This document shows positions 1 through 9,900 of a stretch of DNA of 64,000 bases, piece by piece (positions within the stretch are counted from its first letter, which is position 1; each line of letters opens with the position of its first letter). Made by a program: the position numbers and the translations under genes. The notes under the pieces were generated by a model, which ran no database searches, was not told where the DNA came from, and worked only from the letters and a program-made list of their open reading frames with translations. The stretch lies in contig NZ_JAHCSG010000001.1 of assembly GCF_018474015.1 (NCBI RefSeq), forward strand, positions 806,001-870,000, written 5' to 3'. The stretch comes from Williamsia sp. CHRR-6. GTDB taxonomy: Bacteria > Actinomycetota > Actinomycetes > Mycobacteriales > Mycobacteriaceae.

Positions 1-94
1 CTGCTGACCATCTCGTCAGGCTACAAAGACTCGGGTGCGGTCGTGGCCGTTCGTGTGGGATGGTCCAGTTCGGTGTGCACGAACACAGTTCTGA

Positions 95-412
95 TCGCCA
101 TCACCGGCGCTCGTAGAGTTCTCGACCCTGTTCGACGCATTCATCCTGTCGACTGCACCGTGGCTGAGCCCATCCGCTTGGTCGGACAAGTTGTTGTGGG
201 TCCACAGATACTTCGGTGCGGAGGAGGGCACCCCTACTCACAAGCGGCTGATCCTGTCGCACAACAGAACCTGAACCACCTGCGACTTCATCGTCAACGA
301 CCGGGTTCACAATGGCGTCAAAGACTTCACGCGCGAACACATCCCCTCCGGACAGGGCGGGTTTCGATGTGGTCCGTCGTTCCCGGCGGACACGACGATC
401 TCGGATCAGTAG
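95..412 (+). pseudogene. Remnant of a NT5C-type 5'(3')-deoxyribonucleotidase
   Basis: Frame 2 reads as a diverged HAD-type 5'(3')-deoxyribonucleotidase C-terminal half. It has the block FILSTAPW, then SAWSDKLLWV, then KRLILSHN, then a VNDR motif where the family has IDDR. The frame holds a TGA at 272-274 yet coding-like codons with high GC3 continue to the TAG at 410-412. A TGA at 92-94 closes the frame on the 5' side; upstream, positions 1-112 look coding in frame 1, so a frameshift is likely near 95-115. The N-terminal nucleophile Asp block (DxDxV) is not visible. I infer a decayed gene, not an active enzyme. The family assignment is from memory of its motifs. Confidence 0.6.
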
Positions 413-440
413 CCCGTGACGCTCTCCGCAGCAGCCCTCG

Positions 441-788
441 TCAGTGAAGGCCCGGCAGAACTGTGTCGGCGAGGTAGGAACGCAGCGCGGGCACATCGAG
501 GGTGGCGGTCCGCCACACCCGTTGCGGCTCGAGATCGTCGTACTGGTGGGCGGCGAAGTTCCGCATACCCACGATCTCCCGCCACGGCTGGCCGTCGAAC
601 CGCGCAAGAACCCCGTCAGGGACTCGGTTGATCCCCTCGCCGATGCGAATGAGCCCCATCTCGGTGGCCCACTGACTGCGGGTGTCCTGCCGAAAGTACT
701 CGAATCCGACGTCAGTGAGCTCGATCAGCCTGTCGCACACAGCGATCACACCATGCACTGCGTCGCGGGCCTTGGAGTTGTCGCTCAC
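441..788 (-). CDS. hepT: HepT-like toxin (HEPN RNase / NTase substrate)
   Basis: 115 residues, a HEPN-fold protein of the HepT (formerly DUF86) family. The RX4HXY motif is intact as R76, H81 and Y83, the catalytic set of HEPN ribonucleases. It begins with GTG at 788, overlapping the TGA of the upstream nucleotidyltransferase gene (GTGA), so the two are translationally coupled. In the known HepT/MntA modules the antitoxin adenylylates the tyrosine of this motif and silences the RNase. Length and gene order match that family. The toxin function is inferred from the family, not shown here. Confidence 0.85.
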   Translation of the reverse strand: MSDNSKARDAVHGVIAVCDRLIELTDVGFEYFRQDTRSQWATEMGLIRIGEGINRVPDGVLARFDGQPWREIVGMRNFAAHQYDDLEPQRVWRTATLDVPALRSYLADTVLPGLH

Positions 789-1228
789 ACAGCCACCGCT
801 TCGTTCAGCAGCCGGTCGCGGATCTCACCGCGCAGGGAGTCCGACGCGATGACGTCGACCTTCACGCGTAACAGGTCGGTGAGCGCGAGGCGCATCCCGA
901 CCTCGTCGAGCAGAGTCGCTTCGTCGGTGAAGTCGACGAGGATGTCGACATCGGACCCCGGGCGATCGTCCCCCCGAGCGATGGAACCGACGATTCGGGG
1001 ACGAGTACCGCGGAATCTCTCTACGGTGGCACGGATGTCATCACGATGGTGCTCGACCCGCGCGGACGGTCGGCCCGCCAGCGCAGCCGCAATTCGCGAG
1101 AGAACTTCCGGACTGGGGACTCTGCGCCCGTTCTCATAGGCCGACAGATTGGGTTGGGACACATTCGCGGCCCGGGCCAACTGCGACTGGCTCAACCCAG
1201 CCGCCAATCGTTCCGCGCGTACGTCCAC
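785..1228 (-). CDS. mntA: MntA-type nucleotidyltransferase antitoxin with N-terminal XRE HTH
   Basis: 147 residues in two parts. Residues 5-50 form an XRE/Cro helix-turn-helix (SQSQLARAANVSQPNLSAYE). Residues 75-145 form a minimal nucleotidyltransferase with the GSX10DXD signature: G81, S82, D93, D95. Such proteins AMPylate HepT and act as antitoxins; the added HTH suggests it also binds its own promoter. The start is GTG 1228, with a -10-like TAAACT only 6 bp upstream, so the transcript may be leaderless. It overlaps hepT by 4 bp. Plain MntA proteins lack the HTH, so this is a fused variant. Confidence 0.85.
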   Translation of the reverse strand: MDVRAERLAAGLSQSQLARAANVSQPNLSAYENGRRVPSPEVLSRIAAALAGRPSARVEHHRDDIRATVERFRGTRPRIVGSIARGDDRPGSDVDILVDFTDEATLLDEVGMRLALTDLLRVKVDVIASDSLRGEIRDRLLNEAVAV

Positions 1229-1234
1229 ACCACC

Positions 1235-1283
1235 AGTTTAGCCACGTGTTATCGAGTGCGATATACGTTCAGATCTGTATCGC
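1235..1283 (-). promoter_or_regulatory. Probable mntA-hepT promoter with inverted repeat
   Basis: On the minus strand TAAACT (1235-1240) fits an actinobacterial -10 box. Upstream, GCGATA (1258-1263) and TATCGC (1278-1283) form a 6-bp inverted repeat with a 14-bp spacer that would overlap the -35 region. This is a candidate operator for the XRE domain of MntA. Assignment is by position only. Confidence 0.35.
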
Positions 1284-1363
1284 CAGTCGTTTCGGCAACG
1301 TTGTCCGAGTCCTGCGCTTGTACGTACATGCGAGGGCGTCGACAACCTCTGCGGTGGTCAGGA

Positions 1364-1441
1364 GCGAGATGGGCCTACTTCGCCGATCCGGACGGCAACA
1401 CCTGGAAAGTCCAGCAATTGCCGTGTCGAGCGCAGTCCTGA
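1364..1441 (+). pseudogene. C-terminal remnant of a glyoxalase/VOC-fold protein
   Basis: The 25 codons before the TGA at 1439-1441 read as the typical end of a vicinal-oxygen-chelate (glyoxalase/bleomycin resistance) protein, with the block YFADPDGNTWKVQQ. Nothing upstream in this frame resembles the rest of the fold, so only the 3' end of a lost gene remains. It lies just 5' of repeat array A1 (1466-1529). The rest of the 1229-1567 interval holds only the mntA promoter and this array. Confidence 0.55.
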
Positions 1442-1465
1442 CCCGCCTCGGACGGTGGGGGTCGC

Positions 1466-1529
1466 CTTGCACGGTGCATGCAGCGTGCGACACGCAGTAG
1501 ACCGTGCGAACGGCCGGTCCGCGTGCGAA
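1466..1529. repeat. Family A phased repeat array A1 (4 cores, 19-bp register)
   Basis: Cores start at 1466 (CTTGCAC, left polarity), 1485 (GTGCGAC), 1504 (GTGCGAA) and 1523 (GTGCGAA), each exactly 19 bp apart. The polarity switch falls across the near-palindromic spacer GGTGCATGCAGC (1473-1484), identical to that of array A2. It lies between the VOC remnant and ltrA. Confidence 0.75.
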
Positions 1530-1567
1530 CCCTGTGGTGCAGCACGCGCCGCGGTTACAGTTCTCGG

Positions 1568-2755
1568 GTGAGCAGCAGCGACTCCGACCGACGCCTGCAT
1601 CGGCCACGCACGGTCCTCCGCGACGGCGAGACAGTCACCTTCCTCGAGTTGTTCTTCGATCTCGTCCTCGTGTTGGCCCTCACCCAGGCCACCGCGATCA
1701 TGGCCGCCGATCCCACCTGGCAGGGCCTGGCCAAAGGGGTGCTCGTGCTCGGTGTCATGTGGTGGGCGTGGGTGGGATATGCGTGGTTGACCAGCGTCGT
1801 CGATCCCGAGGAGGGCATCAACCGGCTGGTCATCGCGGGTGCGATGGCAGCCCTGCTCATTGCCGCGATCGCTCTGCCCGAGGCCTTCGACGATCGAGCA
1901 CTGCTGTTCGCCGGCGCGTACGCCGTGGTGCGGTACTGCCAACTCGGCCTGTTCTGGCTCGCCGCCTCGACAGACGATGCGGCAGCCCTGCGGCGTTCGG
2001 TGACCGGACTGTTCGTCAGCACCACCATCGCGGTAGCGATCATCATCGGGGCCGCCTTCGCCGACGGCCCGATCCAGGGCGCGCTCTGGCTGCTGGCGAT
2101 CGGACTCGACCTGGCTGGTCCCTACGTGTTCGGCAGCGAGGGCTGGCGACTGTCCCCCAAGCACTTCGCCGAGCGGCACGGGCTGATCATCATCATCGCC
2201 CTCGGCGAATCGATCGTGGCCATCGGTATCGGCGCCGAGGCCCGACTCGGGTTTCGCGAGGTGGTGGCGGTGATCGTCGGGGTGGGGGTCGCCTTTGCCA
2301 TGTGGTGGCTGTACTTCGACGTGGTCGAGAAGGTCGCCTCGCACCGCCTACAGAAGGCCACTCCGGGGGCCGAACAGAATCGCATCGCCCGCGACAGCTA
2401 CTCCTACCTGCACCTGCCCATGGTGACCGGGATCGTGCTGGTCGCACTCGGCATGAAGAAGACCATCGGAGCTGCCGACGATCATCTCAAGCTGGTGGTG
2501 GCCGTGGCGATGTTCGGCGGCATGGCCATCTATCTGCTCGCCCACGTGGCCTTTCGGTGGCGCAACGTGCACAGATTGTCCACACAGCGGTTGGTCGCTG
2601 CGGTGATCTCCGTGGCCGCCATCCCCGTGGCGCTGGTGATCCCCGCCCTGGCTTCGCTGACGTTGCTCGCCGTGATCGCAGCGACGCTGGTGGTGTACGA
2701 GACAGCGCGGTTCCGCGACGCGCGAAACTCCATGCGCGCGCAGCTCGCACACTGA
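1568..2755 (+). CDS. ltrA: LtrA family integral membrane protein
   Basis: 395 residues from GTG 1568. This start puts the family hallmark block ELFFDLVLVLALTQ near the N-terminus (about residues 22-35); an upstream ATG at 1478 would add 30 residues with no membrane or domain character, drawn from repeat array A1. Many hydrophobic segments (roughly 10-12) span the protein, and the conserved block HFAERHGLIIIIALGESIVAIG-like lies near residue 200. The family is named after the Listeria low-temperature requirement protein A; its biochemical role is unknown. The gene stands alone and is bracketed by arrays A1 and A2, the latter reaching into its last codons. Confidence 0.85.
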   Translation: MSSSDSDRRLHRPRTVLRDGETVTFLELFFDLVLVLALTQATAIMAADPTWQGLAKGVLVLGVMWWAWVGYAWLTSVVDPEEGINRLVIAGAMAALLIAAIALPEAFDDRALLFAGAYAVVRYCQLGLFWLAASTDDAAALRRSVTGLFVSTTIAVAIIIGAAFADGPIQGALWLLAIGLDLAGPYVFGSEGWRLSPKHFAERHGLIIIIALGESIVAIGIGAEARLGFREVVAVIVGVGVAFAMWWLYFDVVEKVASHRLQKATPGAEQNRIARDSYSYLHLPMVTGIVLVALGMKKTIGAADDHLKLVVAVAMFGGMAIYLLAHVAFRWRNVHRLSTQRLVAAVISVAAIPVALVIPALASLTLLAVIAATLVVYETARFRDARNSMRAQLAH

Positions 2756-2845
2756 CGGTGCCTTCGCACGGGTGACGACCGTTCGCACGGTGCATGCAGC
2801 GTGCGAACGAGCGCCGAACGTGCGAACAGCAGCAAAGGGTGCGAA
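2744..2845. repeat. Family A phased repeat array A2 (6 cores, symmetric)
   Basis: Left-polarity cores at 2744 (CTCGCAC), 2763 and 2782 (TTCGCAC), then right-polarity GTGCGAA at 2801, 2820 and 2839. All are exactly 19 bp apart. The centre spacer is GGTGCATGCAGC (2789-2800). The first core lies inside the end of the ltrA reading frame. The array sits between convergent ltrA and rpoC, next to the rpoC terminator. Confidence 0.85.
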
Positions 2846-2867
2846 GCGCGACCGGTCCGACGGAGAA

Positions 2868-2904
2868 CAGAACGGCCCCCACCCGAAAGGTGGGGGCCGT
2901 TCTG
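2868..2904. terminator. Bidirectional intrinsic terminator, rpoC/ltrA
   Basis: A perfect 16-bp GC-rich stem (2868-2883 with 2889-2904) closes a CGAAA loop, 15 bp beyond the rpoC stop. There is no U-tract, as is common for actinobacterial I-shaped terminators. It can serve rpoC on the minus strand and ltrA on the plus strand. Confidence 0.9.
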
Positions 2905-2918
2905 GTTCGAGCTGGTGA

Positions 2919-5900
2919 CTACCGGTAGTCCGACGAGAAGCCGTAGTCGTCCAACGGCACCGCAGCACCGGCGGGGGCCCCGAAGGTGCCGTCCGGGCTG
3001 TAGTAGGTGTCGTCGTAGGCGGGCACGGCGTAGGCGGCCGCGCGAGCCTCTTCGGTCGGCTGCACCGTGATGTTGCGGTACTTGTTGATGCCCGTACCAG
3101 CGGGGATCAACTTACCGATGATCACGTTCTCCTTCAGACCCACCAGCTTGTCGCTGCGGCTGTTGATGGCCGCATCGGTGAGCACACGGGTGGTCTCCTG
3201 GAACGACGCCGCCGACAACCACGACTCGGTGGCCAGCGATGCCTTGGTGATACCCATCAGCACCGGGCGTCCGGCCGCGGGCTCGTTGCCCTCGGCGACG
3301 ACGCGACGGTTGGCCGCCTCGAACTCGGCGCGCTCGGTCAGCGAACCGGGCAGGAACTCGGTGGCACCGGAGTCGATGATGGTCACGCGACGCAGCATCT
3401 GACGGACGATCGTCTCGATGTGCTTGTCGTGGATCGACACACCCTGGCTGCGATAGACCTCCTGGACCTCGTTGACCAGGTGCACCTGCACCTGACGGGG
3501 ACCCATGATGCGCAGCACCTCGTGCGGGTCGGCGGCACCTTCCATCAGCTGCTGTCCGACCTCGACGTGGTCGCCGTCGGCCAGCAGGCGCTCGGTGCCG
3601 TCGTCGTGCTTGAACACACGCAGGCGCTGACGCTTGGAGATCTTGTCGTAGACAACCTCTTCCGAACCGTCGTCGGGGACGATGGTGATCTTGTAGAAGC
3701 GGTCGTCGTCTTCGAGCCGAATGCGACCCGAGACCTCGGCGATCGGGGCCTTGCCCTTGGGGACACGGGCCTCGAACAGCTCCTGCACACGCGGCAGACC
3801 ACCGGTGATGTCGTCGCCGACGCCACCCTGGTGGAAAGTACGCATCGTCAGCTGGGTACCGGGCTCACCGATGGACTGCGCGGCGATGATGCCCACAGCC
3901 TCACCGATGTCGACGAGCTTGCCGGTGGCCATCGAACGGCCGTAGCACATCGCGCACACACCGGTGCCCGTGGTGCAGGTCAGCACCGACCGCACCTTCA
4001 CCTCGGTGATGCCCGCGGCGAGCAGCGCCTCGATGGCCGGATCACCCAGGTCGTGACCACGCTCGACCACCACGTTGCCCTCGGCGTCGACGGCGTCGGA
4101 GGCCAGGGTGCGGGCGTACGACGAGGTCTCGACGTGCGCATCACGGATCAGGGTGCCATCGGCAGCCTTCTCCGCCAGCGTGGTGATGATGCCGCGCTCG
4201 GTGCCGCAGTCGGTCTCGCGCACGATGACGTCCTGGCTCACGTCGACCAGACGACGGGTCAGGTAGCCCGAGTCGGCGGTGCGAAGTGCGGTGTCGGCCA
4301 GACCCTTTCGTGCACCGTGAGTGTTGATGAAGTACTCGGCCACGGTGAGGCCCTCACGGAACGAGGACTTGATGGGACGCGGGATGAACTCACCCTTCGG
4401 GTTGGTCACCAGACCCTTCATGCCCGACAGGTTACGAACCTGGGTCATGTTGCCCGTCGCACCCGACTTGGGGATCATCGCGATCGGGTTGTCCTCGGGG
4501 TAGTACGCCTCCATGGCCGCACCGACCTCTTCGGTCGCCTGCTTCCACACCTCGACGAGGGCGTCACGACGCTCGTCGGCGGTCAACGCACCGCGCTGGA
4601 ACTTACGCTCCAGACCGTCGGCCCGCTCCTCGTACTTGTCGAGGATCGCACCCTTGGTCGGAGGCACCAGCACGTCGGCCATCGACACGGTGACACCCGA
4701 ACGGGTGGCCCAGTAGAAGCCGACGTCCTTGAGCTTGTCGACGGTCTGGGCGACCACGATCATCGGATACCGCTCGGCGAGATCGTTGATGATCGCCGAC
4801 TGACGCTTCTTGGGCATCTGCTCGTTGACGAACGGGTAGTCCCGCGGCAGCAGCTCGTTGAACAGCACCCGGCCCAGCGTGGTCTCGATGGTCCACGCCT
4901 GACCGTGCTTCCACCCGTCGGCGAACTGTGCTTCCTCGATCTCGGCCGGCGGCCGCTGATCGGTCAGACGCACCTTGATCGGGGCCTGCACCGACAGCAC
5001 GCCACGGTCCATCGCCATGATGGCCTCGGCCGGGGTGGAGTAGACCCCACGCTCGACATCGTCCTTGGTGGCCCCGACGTACGCCCCGACCTTGTCCTGC
5101 TTGAGGGTGGTCAGGAAGTACAGGCCGGTGACCATGTCCAGACGCGGCATGGCCAGCGGACGACCCGATGCCGGCGACAGGATGTTGTTCGACGACAGCA
5201 TCAGGATGCGGGCCTCAGCCTGCGCCTCCGCCGACAGCGGCAGGTGCACGGCCATCTGGTCACCGTCGAAGTCGGCGTTGAACGCCTCACACACCAGCGG
5301 GTGCAGCTGGATGGCCTTGCCTTCCACCAGCTGCGGCTCGAAGGCCTGGATACCGAGACGGTGCAGCGTGGGTGCACGGTTGAGCAGCACCGGATGCTCG
5401 GCGATGACCTCTTCGAGGACATCCCACACAGCCGGACGCTGACGCTCGACCATGCGCTTGGCCGACTTGATGTTCTGCGCCTGGTTGAGATCGACCAGAC
5501 GCTTCATCACAAACGGCTTGAACAGCTCGAGTGCCATCAACTTGGGCAGACCACACTGGTGCAGCTTGAGCTGCGGGCCGACGACGATGACCGAACGGCC
5601 CGAGTAGTCGACACGCTTGCCCAGCAGGTTCTGACGGAAACGACCCTGCTTGCCCTTGAGCAGATCGCTCAACGACTTCAGCGGGCGGTTGCCCGGCCCG
5701 GTGACGGGCCGACCACGACGACCGTTGTCGAACAGGGCGTCGACCGACTCCTGCAGCATCCGCTTCTCGTTGTTGACGATGATCTCGGGCGCCCCGAGAT
5801 CGATCAGTCGCTTCAACCGGTTGTTGCGGTTGATGACGCGGCGGTACAGGTCATTCAGGTCGGAGGTGGCGAAGCGGCCACCGTCGAGCTGAACCATCGG

Positions 5901-6875
5901 ACGCAGCTCCGGCGGGATCACCGGCACCGCGTCGAGGACCATGCCCAGCGGAGAGTTGCCCGACTGCTGGAACGCCGCGACCACCTTGAGGCGCTTGAGC
6001 GCACGCAGCTTCTTCTGGCCCTTGCCGCTGCGGATGGTCTCGCGCAGGATCTCGGCCTCGGCGGCGATGTCGAAGGTCTCGAGCAGCTTCTTGATCGCCT
6101 CGGCACCCATCGCACCGGTGAAGTACTCGCCGTAGCGATCCTGCAGCTCACGGTAGAGCTTCTCGTCGATGATCATGTCCTTGGGCGCAAGCTTGGTGAA
6201 CTTGTCCCAGATCTCTTCCAGATCGTCGAGGGCACGCTGGGCAGTGTCACGGATCTTGCGCATCTCGCGCTCACCGGCGTCCTTGACCTTGCGACGCGCA
6301 TCGGCCTTGGCGCCTTCGCGTTCCAGCTCAGCGAGATCCTCTTCGAGCTTCTTGGCGCGCTCCTCGAGGTCGGCGTCGCGGGTGTCGGCGACACCCTTCT
6401 TCTCGACCTCCATCTCGGCCTGCAGCGTGGACAGCTCGTTGTGACGGAGCTCGTCGTCGACTGCGGTGATGACGTAGGCGGCGAAGTAGATGATCTTCTC
6501 GAGATCCTTCGGCGCCAGGTCCAGCAGGTACCCCAGGCGCGAGGGAACGCCCTTGAAGTACCAGATGTGGGTGACCGGCGCGGCCAGCTCGATGTGGCCC
6601 ATCCGCTCACGGCGCACCTTGGCGCGGGTCACCTCGACGCCACAGCGCTCACAGATGATGCCCTTGAAGCGGACGCGCTTGTACTTGCCGCAGTAGCACT
6701 CCCAGTCCCGGGTGGGCCCGAAGATCTTCTCGCAGAACAAGCCGTCCTTCTCGGGCTTGAGCGTGCGGTAGTTGATCGTCTCGGGCTTCTTGACCTCGCC
6801 GAAGCTCCAGTTGTGGATGTCGTCGGCGGTGGCCAGACCGATCTTCAGTTCGTCGAAAAAGTTGACGTCGAGCAA
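2919..6875 (-). CDS. rpoC: DNA-directed RNA polymerase subunit beta'
   Basis: 1318 residues, the usual length for actinobacterial beta'. The N-terminal zinc-binding cysteines are C60, C62, C75 and C78. The catalytic Mg-binding loop [12 protein letters not shown] lies near residues 533-544. Further landmarks include the bridge-helix/trigger-loop region with [16 protein letters not shown] in the C-terminal third. With the beta subunit it forms the catalytic cleft of RNA polymerase. It lies 70 bp after rpoB in one operon and ends at a strong terminator. The gene is intact and codon use looks like that of the neighbouring housekeeping genes. Confidence 0.99.
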   Translation of the reverse strand: MLDVNFFDELKIGLATADDIHNWSFGEVKKPETINYRTLKPEKDGLFCEKIFGPTRDWECYCGKYKRVRFKGIICERCGVEVTRAKVRRERMGHIELAAPVTHIWYFKGVPSRLGYLLDLAPKDLEKIIYFAAYVITAVDDELRHNELSTLQAEMEVEKKGVADTRDADLEERAKKLEEDLAELEREGAKADARRKVKDAGEREMRKIRDTAQRALDDLEEIWDKFTKLAPKDMIIDEKLYRELQDRYGEYFTGAMGAEAIKKLLETFDIAAEAEILRETIRSGKGQKKLRALKRLKVVAAFQQSGNSPLGMVLDAVPVIPPELRPMVQLDGGRFATSDLNDLYRRVINRNNRLKRLIDLGAPEIIVNNEKRMLQESVDALFDNGRRGRPVTGPGNRPLKSLSDLLKGKQGRFRQNLLGKRVDYSGRSVIVVGPQLKLHQCGLPKLMALELFKPFVMKRLVDLNQAQNIKSAKRMVERQRPAVWDVLEEVIAEHPVLLNRAPTLHRLGIQAFEPQLVEGKAIQLHPLVCEAFNADFDGDQMAVHLPLSAEAQAEARILMLSSNNILSPASGRPLAMPRLDMVTGLYFLTTLKQDKVGAYVGATKDDVERGVYSTPAEAIMAMDRGVLSVQAPIKVRLTDQRPPAEIEEAQFADGWKHGQAWTIETTLGRVLFNELLPRDYPFVNEQMPKKRQSAIINDLAERYPMIVVAQTVDKLKDVGFYWATRSGVTVSMADVLVPPTKGAILDKYEERADGLERKFQRGALTADERRDALVEVWKQATEEVGAAMEAYYPEDNPIAMIPKSGATGNMTQVRNLSGMKGLVTNPKGEFIPRPIKSSFREGLTVAEYFINTHGARKGLADTALRTADSGYLTRRLVDVSQDVIVRETDCGTERGIITTLAEKAADGTLIRDAHVETSSYARTLASDAVDAEGNVVVERGHDLGDPAIEALLAAGITEVKVRSVLTCTTGTGVCAMCYGRSMATGKLVDIGEAVGIIAAQSIGEPGTQLTMRTFHQGGVGDDITGGLPRVQELFEARVPKGKAPIAEVSGRIRLEDDDRFYKITIVPDDGSEEVVYDKISKRQRLRVFKHDDGTERLLADGDHVEVGQQLMEGAADPHEVLRIMGPRQVQVHLVNEVQEVYRSQGVSIHDKHIETIVRQMLRRVTIIDSGATEFLPGSLTERAEFEAANRRVVAEGNEPAAGRPVLMGITKASLATESWLSAASFQETTRVLTDAAINSRSDKLVGLKENVIIGKLIPAGTGINKYRNITVQPTEEARAAAYAVPAYDDTYYSPDGTFGAPAGAAVPLDDYGFSSDYR

Positions 6876-6913
6876 GTTAGTACCTTCCCTAGCTCATGGG
6901 CCAGATCCGGTGA

Positions 6914-6930
6914 GGGCCGCTGCGCGGCCC
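6914..6930 (-). other. Hairpin in the rpoB-rpoC intergenic gap
   Basis: GGGCCGC (6914-6920) pairs with GCGGCCC (6924-6930) around a TGC loop within the 70-bp rpoB-rpoC gap. It may be an RNA processing or pausing site. There is no U-run, and rpoC needs readthrough, so a full terminator is unlikely. Confidence 0.4.
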
Positions 6931-6945
6931 CCACCGGGGGTGAGA

Positions 6946-9900
6946 TCAGTTGGCGAGGTCGTCCACGGTGGCGGATTCGTTGCGGGACAGGTTGATCCCG
7001 AGGTTGGCCGCTGCGCGCTCCAAGTCCTCGTCGTCGCCGTCGCGCATCTCGATCGCGGCACCGTCGGAGCTGAGCACCTCGACGTTCAGGCACAGCGACT
7101 GCAACTCCTTGAGCAGCACCTTGAACGACTCGGGGATGCCGGGCTCGGGGATGTTCTCGCCCTTGACGATGGCCTCGTAGACCTTCACGCGACCCACCAC
7201 GTCGTCGGACTTGATGGTCAGCAGCTCCTGCAGCGTGTACGCCGCGCCGTAGGCCTGCATGGCCCAACACTCCATCTCACCGAAGCGCTGGCCACCGAAC
7301 TGGGCCTTACCGCCGAGCGGCTGCTGGGTGATCATCGAGTACGGCCCGGTGGAGCGAGCGTGGATCTTGTCGTCGACCAGGTGGTGCAGCTTGATGATGT
7401 ACATGTAGCCCACCGACACCGGGAACGGGAACGGCTCACCGGAGCGACCGTCGAGCAGCATCGCCTTGCCATCGCCGTTGACCATCACCTCGCCGTCACG
7501 GTTGGGCAGCGTCGAGGACAGCAGTCCGGTCAGCTCCTCCTCCCGTGCACCGTCGAACACCGGGGTGGCGGTGCGGGTGTCCGGACCGGCCGAGAGCATG
7601 TCCTCGGACAAGCCCTGCGCCCACTCCGGGGTTCCGCCTGCGACATCGATGTTCCAGCCGGTTTTGGCGATCCACCCGAGGTGGGTCTCCAGGATCTGGC
7701 CGATGTTCATACGACGCGGCACACCGTGGGTGTTGAGGATGATGTCGACCGGGGTGCCATCGGGCAGGAAGGGCATGTCCTCGGCGGGCAGGATCTTGCC
7801 GATCACGCCCTTGTTGCCGTGGCGGCCGGCGAGCTTGTCGCCGTCCTGGATCTTGCGCTTCTGCGCCACGTACACCCGGACCAGCTCGTTGACACCCGGC
7901 GGCAGATCGTCGTCGTCGTCGCGGCTGAAGACGCGCACGCCGATGACCTTGCCGGTCTCACCGTGCGGCACCTTCAGCGAGGTGTCACGCACCTCGCGGG
8001 CCTTCTCACCGAAGATGGCCCGCAGCAGGCGTTCCTCGGGGGTCAGCTCGGTCTCGCCCTTGGGCGTGACCTTGCCGACCAGGATGTCGCCGTCGCGGAC
8101 CTCGGCGCCGATACGCACGATGCCGCGCTCGTCGAGATCGGCGAGCACCTCGTCGGAGACGTTGGGAATGTCCCGGGTGATCTCCTCGGCACCGAGCTTG
8201 GTGTCGCGGGCGTCGATCTCGTGCTCCTCGATGTGAATCGAGGTGAGCACGTCCTCTTCGACGAGGCGCTGGCTCAGGATGATCGCGTCCTCGTAGTTGT
8301 GACCCTCCCACGGCATGATCGCCACGAGCAGGTTCTTGCCCAGCGCCATCTCACCGGAATCGGTGCAGGGGCCGTCGGCCAGGACCTGACCCACCTCGAC
8401 ACGCTGGCCCTCGTCCACGATGGGACGCTGGTTGGCACACGTGCCGTGGTTGGAGCGGGCGAACTTGCGCATCCGGAACGTGTCGCGGGTGCCGTCGTCG
8501 CCCATCACGGTGATGTAATCGGCCGAGACCTCTTCCACCACACCGGTCTTGGTCGACAGGATCACGTCGCCGGCGTCGACGGCGGCACGCAACTCCATGC
8601 CGGTACCGACCAGCGGAGCCTCGCTGCGCACCAGCGGCACCGCCTGACGCTGCATGTTGGCACCCATCAGAGCGCGGTTGGCGTCGTCGTGCTCGAGGAA
8701 CGGGATCATCGCCGTGGCCACCGACACCATCTGACGCGGTGAGACGTCCATGTAGTCGACCTGGCTCGGCGCGACGAACTCGACCTCGCCGCCCTTCTTG
8801 CGGGCCAGGACCTTGTCCTCGGTGAGGCGCAGGTCGTTGTCGAGCACCGCGTTGGCCTGGGCCTTGACGTACCGGTCCTCCTCGTCGGCGGTCAGGTAGT
8901 CGATCTGATCGGTGACCTGGCCGTCGACCACCTTGCGGTAGGGGGTCTCGATGAAGCCGAACGGGTTGACCCGCGCGTACACCGACAGCGACCCGATCAG
9001 GCCGATGTTCGGGCCTTCGGGGGTCTCGATCGGACACATGCGGCCGTAGTGCGACGGGTGCACGTCACGGACCTCGAGGCCGGCGCGCTCACGGGACAGA
9101 CCACCGGGGCCCAGCGCCGAGAGGCGACGCTTGTGGGTGAGCCCCGACAGCGGGTTGTTCTGGTCCATGAACTGCGAGAGCTGGGAGGTTCCGAAGAACT
9201 CCTTGATCGCGGCGACGACGGGACGGATGTTGATCAGGGTCTGCGGCGTGATGGCCTCGACGTCCTGGGTGGTCATCCGCTCGCGCACCACACGCTCCAT
9301 GCGGGACAGGCCCACCCGGATCTGGTTCTGGATCAGCTCACCCACGGTGCGCAGACGACGGTTGCCGAAGTGGTCGATGTCGTCGACCTCGACGGGCACC
9401 TCGACGCCACCAGGCACAGTCATCGTGGAGGTGATGTTCGGCTCAGCCTCGTGCAGCCGCACCAGGTACTCGACGGTGGCGACGATGTCGTCCTCGGTCA
9501 GCACCGACGAGCCGCGCATCGGGTTGTCGGTGAGGCCGAGCTTCTTGTTGAACTTGTAGCGACCCACGCGCGCGAGGTCGTAGCGCTTCTCCTTGAAGAA
9601 CAGGTTCTCCAACAGGGTCTGCGCCGACTCCTTGGTCGGCGGCTCGCCCGGACGCAGCTTGCGGTAGACCTCCAGCAGGGCCTCGTCGGTGCCTGCGGTG
9701 TTGTCCTTCTCCAGGGTCGACATCATGATCTCGGAGAAGCCGAAGCGCTCGGTGATCTGCTCGGTGGACCAACCCAGCGCCTTGAGCAGCACGGTGACCG
9801 ACTGACGACGCTTGCGGTCGATACGCACGCCCACGGTGTCGCGCTTGTCGATGTCGAACTCCAGCCAGGCGCCACGACCCGGGATGACCTTGACGCTGTG

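Noticed and set aside
1478-1567. Upstream ATG start for ltrA
   Set aside because: The added 30 residues are Arg/Cys/Ser-rich and encoded by array A1; the GTG at 1568 suits the family.
2744-2845. Family A arrays as ordinary intrinsic terminators
   Set aside because: The stems would be 7 bp with 12-base internal loops and no U-run, a true terminator lies next to A2 (2868-2904), and A4 lies upstream of two divergent genes.
3420-8742. Very long plus-strand open frames over rpoC and rpoB (up to 1191 codons)
   Set aside because: They are antisense shadows of high-GC genes, rich in Arg, His, Gly and Leu without any family motif, and rpoB/rpoC are certain.
9100-9200. Possible rifampicin-resistance substitutions in rpoB
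   Set aside because: The Asp, His and Ser at the three main resistance positions are all wild type.
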